A stretch of 64,000 nucleotides of DNA, from the NCBI GenBank assembly GCA_947179155.2, contig OX359284.1:8558432-8622431 (forward strand), in the 5' to 3' direction. Position numbers and translations under genes: made by a program. The notes beneath the pieces are model-generated. The model saw only the letters and a list, made by a program, of their open reading frames with translations, did not search any database and was not told the origin of the DNA. This stretch comes from Hedera helix. Lineage: Eukaryota > Streptophyta > Magnoliopsida > Apiales > Araliaceae. Below are positions 37,837 to 49,232 of this stretch, one piece after another. Position 1 is the stretch's first letter. Every line of letters starts with the position of its first letter.

Positions 37837-38744
37837 ATGAATATATTTTATTGCTGTACTAACATGTGTTATTTGTGTGATTGTAGGGTGACGAAGATCG
37901 TGCAGTCGAGTCACACTGTTGAGGAGGATTATATTGATATCCATATGAATACTGCACAGCCACTGGTGGCTGCACCTGTTGAGGAGCCGGAGTCAGATCC
38001 CGAGGAGGGATTTCGCGTGGAGCCCGTCTGGGGCAGTGTGATGAGGCCTTATAGTGAGGATGAGGCAGAGTCTGACGAGTCCGAGGAGGAGGAGTCAGCT
38101 GATGGCATGGGAACTACTGCCGCTGACATCATAGAGGGATTGACCACTAGGAACGAGGAGCTGGAGGCAAGGGTCCAGCATTTAGAGGAGCAGAATCTGA
38201 CCCACCAGCATATAGAGGATCAGTACAGGGATGCAGCTTACCAGTTCTCTGGCGAGAACATGGATCTGAAAGAGAGGATAGTAGGACTGGGGGATCAGGT
38301 ACAGGAGTACGAGGATTCGGTGGAGCACTTTGCAGTGCTAACTCACCAGCTCTTAGATCAGGATGTGGAGCTGCAAGCCAAGTTGGCAGTGGCTGAGACT
38401 AGGTTAGCCAAGGCTGAGCTGAAGGTTCAGTAGGTTCAGGCAGAGAAGGCCGCCATTCGTGCACACTGGCAGGAGGCAATAGAGGATAGGGGGAGATGAA
38501 AACGCAGCGGGATGCTGCACATGGTCAGATGATAGAGCTGAAGGAGGAGATCCGTGAGAAGCGGGTGAGGATGGATAGACTTAGCTATGTCTATCGATCT
38601 TCATATGGTAGACTTCAGAGCAAGGTACACTATTACCCAGCTGAAGAGGGCCAGTCTATGCACACCATTAGCAGGAATGTGGTGATGGCCATCGGGGATG
38701 AGGAGTATGATGATGCGATCCGTAGGGGGATGCGCAGTCAGTAG
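37837..38744 (+). pseudogene. Extra coiled-coil ORF between PBS and gag of the gypsy element
   Basis: Not a recognised retroelement domain. The first stretch, from about 37890 after an acceptor-like TTGTAG, is acidic (EDEAESDESEEEESADG). A long coiled coil follows (RNEELEARVQHLEEQN, KERIVGLGDQVQEYEDSVEH, AVAETRLAKAELK). A TAG at 38431-38433 and a one-base loss in the G-run near 38488 break it. The second part (MKTQRDAAHGQMIELKEEI, then YRSSYGRLQSK) runs to TAG 38742. Base composition is clearly coding-like, unlike the LTR. It lies where normal gypsy elements have only a leader. It resembles the additional ORFs reported in some plant Ty3/gypsy lineages, but its function is unknown. Confidence 0.6.
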
Positions 38745-39086
38745 TATTAGTTGTTTTTTAATGATGTATGTAAATAGATGCAGTAGAACCCAACTTTCGT
38801 TTTATTAGAGGGTTAATATGTCACTAAATCCCAACTCTGGGAAGTTGTAGGATATGTCAGATCCCATCTTTTGTAGCTTCTCAGGGATAGAAGTATTTAT
38901 AGTAGTATGCTTTCGATGCAAAGTGTCATGCACTACTGTTTTAGCATATGAATATAAATGCATTTCCGTTTATATTTATATGTGTCGAGATGATTATTTG
39001 TGCTTTAGTTTAAATTACTTAAGCCACAAAACGAGAGTAAAAAGATTGAAACAACTTTAATAAATTAAATTTTCTTTATACAGAAA

Positions 39087-39996
39087 ATGCCGCCACAGAG
39101 AAGAAATCAACGACTACCCCCACCACCACCTGAAGAGTCAGTTAATATAGGAGGGGTACCGCCAAACCCAGTACAAGAGTTTGTGGAAATGCTAATAGGG
39201 GCATTCCACGGACGAAACGCAAATGCTATTGGAGCCACAAACCTTGCCGCTCCACTAGCAAGTTTTAAAGACTTTAAACTGATAGGACCACCCAAATTCC
39301 GAGGAACCACGGATCCTATAGAAGCACAGACCTGGATAGAGGAGATGGAAAAGGTCTTCGAGGTCGCACGTGTAGCAGAGGAGCAAATGACCTCATTTGC
39401 TACCTTTATTATGAAGGGGGGGTGAATTATTGGTGGAAAACCAATAAAAGCAGAGCAGGAGAGGGGACGATCGCATGGGCACGATTCAAGGAAGTGTTCT
39501 TGGAGAACTACTTCCCAGAGAGTACACAAGCCAGGATGGAAGTCAAATTCCTTGAACTTAAGCAGGGTAGTATGACAGTATCTGATTATGCCGCCAAGTT
39601 CAACGAATTGGCGAGATTTGCTCCACACCAGGTGGACACTGAAGCAAGGAGATCAAGAAGGTTTGAGTAGGGGCTGAAACCGTGGGTTTACAGTCGGGTA
39701 GTTGTTCTTCAGATTACAAATTTCACAACATTAATAGAGAAAGCTATCATAGCTGAAGGTGGAAATGAAGCCTTAAACAAGCACAACCAAGAACAGAACA
39801 ATAAGAGAAACGTTGGGGGAAACCGAGAGGGTAGCAGCGGGGGCAGTAACTCGAACAAGCGCAAGTGGAACAACAGCAACAGCAGTTCGGGGACACCCCA
39901 GGGAAGCGAAACAAAGAAAGCAAGTAAATGCAGTCAGTGCGGAAAGAACCACATAGGGGAGTGCATGAAAGGAAGGAACGTATGCTACAACAGACG
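39087..39996 (+). pseudogene. Ty3/gypsy Gag, broken and 3'-truncated
   Basis: Structural protein of the element whose 5' LTR is 34114-37645. ATG 39087 follows an acceptor-like TTTATACAG. The N-terminus is proline-rich; then FKLIGPPKFRGTTDPIEAQT and WIEEMEKVFEVA, the retrotransposon Gag fold. A frameshift in the G-run at about 39414-39421 separates it from YWWKTNKSRAGEGTIAWARF, ENYFPESTQARMEVKFLEL and TVSDYAAKFNELARFAP. A TAG at 39668-39670 follows. Downstream is a basic Asn/Ser-rich tail and the start of a zinc knuckle (CSQCGKNHIGEC, then VCYN). The sequence is cut in the second knuckle near 39997 by unrelated AT-rich DNA; no pol follows. Confidence 0.88.
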
Positions 39997-41404
39997 GGTT
40001 GCTAGAATAGAATTACAAGAAACAAAATCGGGAAATAACTAGAAAGAGAGTGTTTTATTTTCTTTTCTTTTCTTTCTTGCTTTGTTTTTTTTTTCTCCCT
40101 TTATATAATCACCAACCAACTAGCCATTTGGAATAAAAAAAAGTTTCCACCGACTTTAAAACTTTTGGATTATTCCAATTCACGCATGCAAGTTTTAATT
40201 TCATATATAATTAATTATTTAATACATTATATAATTATATCATGTAATAAATATTTTATATAATGTATATAAAATATTTATTTTAATTCACCAAAAATCA
40301 TAACATGATTTATCATTAATATTAATACCTCTTTTAGGTACCTTACTTAACAAATTTTGTACACGCATAACGTCATGCATGTAATTATATGAGGTAATTT
40401 ATACCTCCAAAAATCATAAATTAATTCATAGGACATATAAAAATTATTTTTCATAATTTTTCACTTCATTACTTGGACAACATGTTACACTAACATGTTC
40501 ACGTTTCTGAAATATTATCTTTCATAAAAGTCATAATAATTCCATTATACATAACCATAATTTTTATTAAATTAAAAACATCTATTTTCTTATTTCTTTT
40601 CCATTTCTTTAATTTTCACATTAACTTTCCTTATATAATTTAATATTATATAATTATATAATTACATTATTATTATTTTATTTTTTTTAATAATTTTCAT
40701 TTTACACAAAATACAATTTATAAAATCTTTCTTCCCTCCTTATTCAACTAAATCTTCTTATATAAATTATATAATTATTCCTATATAATTTATATAATTA
40801 CTATTTTCCTCATATTTCACTTTAATTTCCTTATATAAATTATATTATTATATAATTATATAATTACTTTCCTTCTTAATTAATTTCCAAACTTCCACCA
40901 TAATTATTGATTAATTATATAATTAATATTTCTAATTTTACTAACTTCCTCATTAACTTTTATTTAACTTTGGATTAATTTAATTATTAATCCCTTAATT
41001 TCCATAATTAATAAAATTGATAATTTATCAATTAAACATTCACATATATATGTAAATAAATCTATATAAATATCTATTTCATATATCTCACTTTACCACT
41101 TAACAATATTAACAACAATTTCTATACCTCAACAATAATTTAATTGTACAATTTATTGTACCTTTATATAGAATTTCTCTTATTCTTCATAAATTGTTTC
41201 CAAACAATTTATTTACTTTTTTCATTTATTTTAAAATCCACACAATTCATCACCATCTTGGTACATATTTAATTTACTAATTAAATTCCTTCACACACTT
41301 TAAATTACTTATATCGTAAATATTTTAAACAATTTTGATAATTTTTATCAATTAAATTCTCATTTAATATTATTAAAGAAATCCTGAAAATTCGGATCCT
41401 CACA
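39997..41404 (-). mobile_element. AT-rich LTR fragment, minus orientation (tentative)
   Basis: Read on the minus strand it starts TGTGAGGATCCGAATTTTC at 41404, carries many TTATATAATTATATAATT-type inverted repeats (40200-40920) and a TATA box (TATATAAAGGGAG, about 40097-40108), and breaks off at the gag junction near 39997. No target duplication found. Could also be another kind of AT-rich insertion. Confidence 0.4.
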
Positions 41405-41705
41405 TATAATGTTATTCCTGAAATTTGGGCCCCACATGGATGGATGTATATTATGGATGTATGAATCCATATGGATCAAATAAAGATTTGAGATATGAGA
41501 AGTTTATTAACAGAAAAAAAAAAAAAAATAAGTACGAATAAAGAGAAGTGAGTATTATGAAGTGAATGTAATGTGAAGAGACTATTTTCAGAAAGAGGCA
41601 ACATGGTAGCTGAAAGGTAAAAGAAGAGATTTCGGGGATGAAAATTTATTATAGTAATATTATGCTGGTGATTCTGCTGATGGGATCCTTATAAGGAGGG
41701 GAGAA
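41405..41705 (+). mobile_element. Post-pol region and polypurine tract of a gypsy element
   Basis: TTCGGGGATGAAAATTTATT is the usual text after a Tekay-like pol, and AAGGAGGGGAGAA (41693-41705) is a polypurine tract immediately before the TG of an LTR. Confidence 0.7.
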
Positions 41706-42658
41706 TGTAATACCTCAAGAATTTTCAAATAATGAAATGAAGGTTATAAATAAAAATGAAGAGATAATATATCTGGAAAGGTATGAAATGATGCATGTAT
41801 TTATCTTTTGGTCAAACATTCAAGAATGGATTAAAGGAAGAAAATAAAAGAAAAGCAAACGAAATGAAGGAAATGAAGGTAACACATGGACATGTAAATA
41901 AAAATGACAAAGTTATACAAGTCAAAAACTCAAAATTGGAGTTTGGGAAGGAATTTTAAGAAACAGACTGTACCGTTACATGCAGAATGTTAAAATTGGT
42001 AAGTGAGGATTGTAAACACAATATGGTGTCGGGGTTGACTTTTTGGTAAAAGTCAACAGTAGATTTTAATGAAAAAAAGTCAAACTAGGAATTCATAGAT
42101 GAATGTTAAGAAACGGACGTTTCCATAAGGTTGGGGACGTCGAATTTAGTAGGAAATGACTATAAACATAAAATTTTGACTTTTCAGGTCAAAAAGTCAA
42201 AGGGTAGATCAAATATTCACGCAATTCAAGGAAAGGAACTAATGCTGAAAATTCTAGCACATGTAAAAGGAGGGACGACTAGAAGGTGCTAGAAAATGAA
42301 AGGGTAAGTAGCTTCTCTTAGAAGCGTTGAAATATTTGACCAAAAGAATTCTTTTTAATTTGCAACCATATCTAGTTAACTTATAAAATGGGGAAAAAAA
42401 CAAGATGTAGAGAGGTTGGAAAGGGGCATCACGACAACAAGAGGGAAGAGGGAGAGTGTTGCAAAGTAAACCATGAAAAGAAAGGAGAGAAAAAGGAAGC
42501 CAAGAAAGAAAAAGATAAAGGAAAACAAGAAAGGTATTGTTCAAACCCTTGATTTATCTTTTAATTTTCATGGTTGGATTTAAGTTTTATGGAGTTTATG
42601 TGAAAATGACATGTTTATGCTTATATGTAATGGATTAACCATGTATAAACATGAATCA

Positions 42659-45600
42659 TGTAACGCCCCGAGAATCCCCGCACTTGCTACGGGCAACCCC
42701 TGCGCGTTAATGTACAACCTTCATACAAAATCCACAACATTATATAATACAATGCTACTAAAAACTCAATAAATTTAAAAAAATTATAATATCGTTACCC
42801 TGTTTGATCTTATGCCTCAGGATCACAATCTTTACAATTTCTTATTACATCTCCATATCATACACAATAGAAATTTCTTCTATTACAAGCATTATATGTA
42901 TCAAAACACTCAAGATACCCACTAATTATTACAATGATACATAATCATCTTTACCTATCCAACTGGACTCATAACTATAACAATTGTTTAGACTATCGGG
43001 TGAAAGTAATTCGCATTCATGTCCCTTGATCTTTATCGAAAACTTTAGATATCTCGCACTTATATGAAAGTGTTGGTTTTATAGCAAGAGTGAGCATCAC
43101 GGCTCAGCAAGTCTAATAGTTTAACATATAACATATAGTTCATGCATCGTGTGTGCTTAACAATATATCCATGTATGACATCGTATACATGCTGCTCTTG
43201 TCTTATGCATTACATTTTTATTCATGCATCATGGTTCCCATAATTTGCATTTATATATGCTTCATACCAATCATGCATTATAATTAACATATGTCATGTA
43301 GCTCAACTTCAACAATTAAACTAATATCAATAATTTATATCCCATGAATGCACAAAGGCACATCAACACCTATTACCACATAACAACAATTTACAGTTAA
43401 AATCAATGTACACATATAACAAGTGCACACATAACAGTTTTTACACATAGCAACAAGTCCTGAAAAACTTGTCTGGTAAGCTTATCCGTTTTACGCTAGT
43501 TTTATGTCTTTCGATTAACCTACAATTATGTATGAGATTGACATAATTATTAGTTACAATGACAATTAATCAGTCTCAATTTAAAATCCTATCTTCAATT
43601 TATTAACCTTTAAAATGTTCGATAAACAAACTTTTGACTTCTAGACAAAACTCTAGTCAAACCATAATTTGGACATATCAGGTTCGCTTATCCAATTTAC
43701 ACTAATACAACATGTTCTTCATACGACCTACATTTAATAAGTTGGTCTAATAATTAGTCTCTAATGGACTCTTCACATTGGTTTAATTCAATTAAACTTC
43801 TTCTTTTTTACACAAATTAATGTTTCAGACATTAATATATTAACCACATACAAATATTATTAACCATTTAATAATATTTTATTCACTTACAAATATTATT
43901 AGTCATTTAATAATATTTTAATCATTTATGAATATTATTAATCATTTAATAACATTTTAATCCATTACTAACATTATTAATCATTTAATAATATTTTAAT
44001 CCTTTACTAATATTATTAATCCTTTAATAACATTTTAATCATTTACGTATATTATTAATCATTTAATAACATTTTAATCCTTTACTAATATTATTAATTA
44101 TTTAATAATATTTTAATCCATTACTAATATTATTAATCATTTAATAATATTTTAATTACTTTCTAATATTATTTATCATTTAGTAATATTTTATTCATTT
44201 CTTAATATTATTAATCATTTAATAATATTTTAATAATTTTTTAATATTTTATTCATTTTTTAATAATATTATTCATTTAATAATATTCTATTCAATCAAA
44301 TATTAAATTATTTAATCTACATTTTTCTTACCCATTTTGGACTTAAAGACCTAACCTGACCCGGAGGACTTAGCCCGACCCGGCTCATTATTTATTTATT
44401 ATTTATTATTATTTTTTATTCCGCAATAGGGCCCTAACCCTATTTTTACACTATAAAACAGGGCATTTCTTGGGTTTTTTTTTATACTTCCTAACCCTCC
44501 TTTACCCCAATATCCATAACTTTCTCATTTCTTAACATTTTTGAGTGATTTAAGCGCTTACGCGATCCTAACTTCTTCCTCTACAACTTCTCTTTGGATC
44601 AAACTTTCAAATTATAAACAAAAAATAACTCAAAATCTCTCACAAGGACGAAGTGAGAACTATTTTCACAAATCCTTGGCTTGATTACATTAAACTTAAC
44701 GCCACAAGTATTATTTTGCTAGACCATCATGTGTTATGACTTTATAATTTTGTAATACATAACATACATCTTCAAAATAGGTTATACATTTGAGTTTCAT
44801 AGTTTAGAAAATCATTATAGCCTCTAGGTTTTCCTTATCTTTTTAGACATTAGCTTATATAGCTTTTCTTGCATAAAATGTGATCAAGTCACATTTTACA
44901 AACATACATCCTTATCAATTCTCTAGATCTATGCTCAAATCTTGTAGATCTTAAAATCTCTAGCCATAACAAGGCTTTCCTTACAAAAACATAAATAAAG
45001 TAAATAAGGTTTTAAAAATACATAGTTTACTTAAAAATCAATTTGACCTCAACATAGGCTCCTCTTTCCTTTATATCAAAATAGTTTGTCTGCAAAACTT
45101 ATAGATCTAGGGTATACACCCATAGATCTATAAAACATACCAACAAAATAAGTTGTTCACCTTGAAACCAAAAATCAAACCTAGGGGTTTTCTTAACAAA
45201 ACTCTATTTTCGATTACTTAACCCATCTTACATACAAAAGTGATTTACACACAAAATCAAGAAAATGAACCTCTTTATATCATCGAAACCATCATGTTCC
45301 ACCATAAAACTCATGATCTCCTCAACAACCCATCAAAGCACAAAATAAAAACATAGTTTAAATAAAAGCCAGGGTTTATGAGACTTTTAAACCTTTTGGA
45401 GATTTCTTCTTCAAAGCTAGAATCTCCTTCTTCCTCCTCTTGGTGTCATCCGAATCCCTCTCTATATTTCTCCTTAGGGTATCTTTACTCTCAAGCTCAC
45501 AAACTTTCTCAACAACACTTGGTATATTTTTACTCTCAAGCTAACAAGCTCTCTAGGTTCTCTCTAGAAGGAGCTCTCAACTCTCTATCTATTTTCTTCT

Positions 45601-46792
45601 TGGAACTTCTAGAAAAATGAATAACAAATAATACCACTTGGTGGAGTACTCTATATATAAACAATTGGTAAGTGTACTTAGCCTCACTAGTCATACAACA
45701 CATAGTTAATTAGGGCACTAACCTAACAAGGAACAAGATCCACAGATTAGGGAGACTTGATGTGCATTGGGGAGAGCTTTCTCTTGGAGTAATTTAAGAA
45801 AACTTGGAGCATTGCACCCCCCTTGGTTCTCCCCCCATTCCACATGCCATCTCCCTCTTCTCTCTCCAATTTTTGATTTTCTTTTTATCAAATAATGTTA
45901 TATATATAAGTATACACCAATATATACATACAAATCACCCAATTCTTACAACATTTAGGTTATTCCTTGGACCTTGTATTAACTTTCAATGGGCTACATA
46001 TTTAATTATGTTTGGGCTCATAATTTACTTCTATTTGGCTTACTAAATTAATTCATTTAGGGTTCTCAATAATTAAAAAGGTTCGGCTACCATAATTAAT
46101 TCATTGGGCTAGGATTTGGCTTAATTTAATTAAATCATTGGGCTTGGAAATCAATTCCACCATTGGGCTTCTCTACAACTCACATTAAGCCTCTAACTAA
46201 ATTGCAGTGGGTCAACTAATAAAATTTACAACACTGGCCCTAAACATTTAATGAATAAGTGTTTAGGCTAATAAAATTTCAATTTTTCCCCAAGGGCAAA
46301 CTTGTCATTACTCCTCACCAACCAAGGGTAAGATGGTCTCTAAGTGATTATTAGGACATTAAAGTCATTACAAAATACTCTAGGAAAAAATGGTCATCTC
46401 TTTTTTTCTCTAAAATTTCCTTTTTATGTAAACTTTCTATTTATGAAAAGTTCCTAAACTTTCCATTTATGGAATGTTCCTTCCTCGTATCCCTTTCCGT
46501 TTTCGTTTAACTTTCCTTATTCTCGTATACTATTTCGTATTTTTGAATAGTGATTTTATTTATTTACATATCGTGTAAATACCTAACTCTTAATATACCA
46601 CAAAATATTCATGTTAACCGACTCTAGATTTTAATTCTCATAACTCATGATTACTCATATTTAACCTCTAACACATAAATTAGGTTAAATGTTTAATTAT
46701 TCCTCCTACACACTTCTTTTCTCCAATCTAGGTTTTACCTTTAATCGTATTTGATTCTATTTTTGAATCTCATAAATATCCCGGATATTACA
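42659..46792 (-). mobile_element. Solo LTR, minus orientation, 4,134 bp
   Basis: Plus-strand ends TGTAACGCCCC (left) and GGATATTACA (right), flanked by a perfect 5-bp target duplication AATCA (42654-42658 and 46793-46797). Orientation comes from the GAGTGAGCATCACGGCTCAGC motif at 43089, the reverse complement of the TGCTGAGC...GCTCACTC motif of the plus-strand LTRs. It has a hairpin array (43845-44290), GACCCGGAGG and CGACCCGG motifs (44350) and a TATA-like box near 45649. No internal region, so solo. ORFs within it are chance. Confidence 0.93.
43845..44290. repeat. AT hairpin array, about 40-bp units, inverted orientation
   Basis: TAATATTATTAATCATTTAA then TAATATTTTAATCC units: the reverse complement of the arrays at 31440 and 35925. 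Confidence 0.9.
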
Positions 46793-48099
46793 AATCAAAC
46801 AAGAAGAAGAACAACAAAAATATGAAAAGTTTCTAGAAAAGTAGTTTGGTGTTCTGTTTTTGTAAAAGTCATATATCCTTGTGTATGTGGAGTTAAGATG
46901 TGATATTTATGTCTAATAATAGCTTGAGAAGTCAGCTACCCACAGAAATGAGAATCATTAAAAAATTCCTAGTAGATTATAAATGGTGAATCTTTAATGC
47001 AAACTGGTTCGGGGTGAAAACTTATTGCCAAAATCTAGAGAGGTTCTGACATTCTTTTTGTCCAAAATTTTCTGGGCTTGTGTGTTCAGAATCTGAACAT
47101 GACATATAAAGAGAAGTTGTAGATCAGGAAGTTAGCTACACATAGACACCAAAATCACCTCGAAGACACCTCCTAGATTATTTGTTATGATTATTTTAGT
47201 AAAGCAGGGTAAAGTTAAAACTCAGAAAAACCTATTATGTTTTTGTTTTTGTATAATTTTTATAAAATCGAGTGTTTAGAATTTGAAGATGGAATAAAAA
47301 GAAAAGTTGTAGATATTGAAGTTATCTAGTAGTAGATTATTTTTATGTAGTAGATTACTTTTATGTAGTAGATTATTTTTGGTGAATTATTTAGTCAAGC
47401 TGGCTAGAAATTGTAACTTTCTCACCTAGCTTGTAAATTTTGAAATCTTTTATGATTAATGAAGAAGCAAGAAGCAGGGCCTAGATGGTGTTTAACTATA
47501 TTGTATAAGTTTTAACTTGGCTCAATAATGGACAAAAACGGATATGTAACGGAGGAGTTATGATTAAAACTGTAATAATGTTTGTTAAGAAGTTAAAACA
47601 AGTTTTATAACTCAGTTTGATATAAAATTTTGGATATTGACATATTTTAATGTGTAATAATGGATTTTGACATATGAAATAGATTGTCCAAGATTTTGGG
47701 TGGACATGATTCTAAATTATGGAGATTATTTGAAAAGTTTACATGAATGTTAAAATATAATTATGAGAATTAATTGATAAAAATTAAAATTATTATGAGG
47801 AGTTGTTATGCTAATATACTATAACGCTCTATGTGATTCAAAATTGAACACGTGAGAAAGAAATATTAGAGGTGAATGATGTAGATGATGAACTATGGAC
47901 TGAGGCAAGTTCCCCCACATTGAGCAAAGTTTACAAATTATTCAAGTTCTAGATTTTATGCAGTTTATTTTTATCTGTGCAAGTTTTCTTAATTTGAGCA
48001 AGTTTTCGATTATTAAAAATTCCTTAATTTGTTATAAATTCTATAAATTTATGTAGATTCTTACGTTGAGCTAAGTTGCAAGATTTGGAAATGTATATG

Positions 48100-48285
48100 A
48101 TTTCTCGAACTCATATTATTATGGTAGGTTTTTTTAACTCATAATTAGTATGGAAAGTTCTTCAACCCATAGTATTATGATAAGTTATTGATGATTTCTT
48201 TAACTTATATTGCTATGGCGAATTCTTGAACTCATATTATTATGGCATGTTCTTAAACTCATAATGTATGGTAAGTTCTATGAAC
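48100..48285 (+). repeat. Short tandem units AACTCATATTATTATGG(T/C)AAGTTCTT
   Basis: Five or so degenerate copies of about 35-40 bp; related copies at 33930-34060. Confidence 0.75.
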
Positions 48286-48875
48286 GGTGCAATATTTCTA
48301 AATTTGCAAGTTTTTTATTCGTGATTTTATTTAAACTAAAGAATATACCAGTTGTTTTGGTTACTCTACTGTGAAATTGATTCATTGAGGATGCACAACC
48401 CTATAATATAGGAAAATATTTAAGGAGTGTTTTTCAGTCTATAAGAACATTTATAGGCCATTTAATTCCTACTTAATGTAAAGAGTTCATGGTCCTTATG
48501 ACTCTATAATAATTGCTTAAAGTTAAAGGCTCTAATGTTGAAGCTCTAATACTTCTTATTAATCTTATGATGATTGCACGTTTATAACGTTTCATATATT
48601 GAAAATTTCATTGATAAGCTATTCATTTTTTGAGAACATATTTATTCATTGAGGAGGTTATTCTAACAAGTCACCGTGTATTACAATGAAGTTACATATT
48701 ATAGGTCATAACAGTGCTGATAAGTTAATCACCTACAGTACAATTCGAAAGAACTCTTAGTGTTTTATGACCATCCAAGTCACGTAAAGTTGAAAATCTT
48801 TTCAAATCAAAGATAGCGAATTGTTAATTCATTATAATTCCTAGAAGAGTTTCATTTCAGTTTTATACTTGCTGA

Positions 48876-49232
48876 TGTAACACCCCTAAATTCGAGTACT
48901 CACTACTCTAGGCTTGGTGCATTAAGGTCCATTTCACAACTATTAATTTATACTATTAATATAACATTTCATAATTAAATATTACATACCTAGGATTTAC
49001 TTTCATTACACACAAATATAAGTGTCTCAAAAAAGTTCATCATTAGATATTTAACTATCAATAATATATTAATATTACAGCTCTAATTCTCTTCCTCAGC
49101 TTTACTATTTTCCTTATCTCTAGCGTTCAACCCTTCTGAATCTTCTGCTTTAACTGTAAATTTAATTTGCAAGAGTGAGCAATTAATTTACTCAGCAAGT
49201 ATAAGAAAATATTGTCAATGAAGTATAATAAC
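48876..49232 (-). mobile_element. 3' end of another minus-orientation LTR, cut by the Tat element
   Basis: TGTAACACCCCTAAATTCGA at 48876 is the reverse complement of a typical ...GGGGTGTTACA LTR end, and GAGTGAGCAATTAATTTACT then CAGCAAG (49167) is the shared motif. It stops where the Tat 5' LTR begins at 49233; the remainder should lie beyond the right edge. Confidence 0.75.

Larger units (their letters stand above)
41706..48875 (+). mobile_element. 3' LTR of a gypsy element, interrupted by two later LTR insertions
   Basis: Starts TGTAATACCTCAAG right after the polypurine tract. It is split by the solo LTR at 42659-46792; its second part is 46798-48875, where a further LTR begins in the middle of the ACTTGCTGA motif. 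About 3 kb without the insert. Its start differs from the LTR at 34114, so it is not the partner of that element. Contains GTTGACTTTTTGGTAAAAGT, three TATGTAGTAGATTA units at 47333-47384, and a GCACAACCCTATAAT motif (48393) equivalent to text in the other LTRs. Confidence 0.7.

Noticed and set aside
39107..39628. 173-codon minus-strand ORF
   Set aside because: Antisense shadow of the gag gene.
39997..41705. The gypsy gag at 39087 and the 3' LTR at 41706 as one internally deleted element
   Set aside because: The LTR starts differ (TGTAATGACC versus TGTAATACCTC), so they are probably different families.
31440..44290. CRISPR-like regularly spaced palindromic repeats
   Set aside because: AT-rich LTR minisatellites in a plant genome; spacers are not unique and no cas genes exist.
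45378..46046. Short ORFs in the solo LTR at 42659-46792
   Set aside because: Low-complexity chance ORFs within an LTR.
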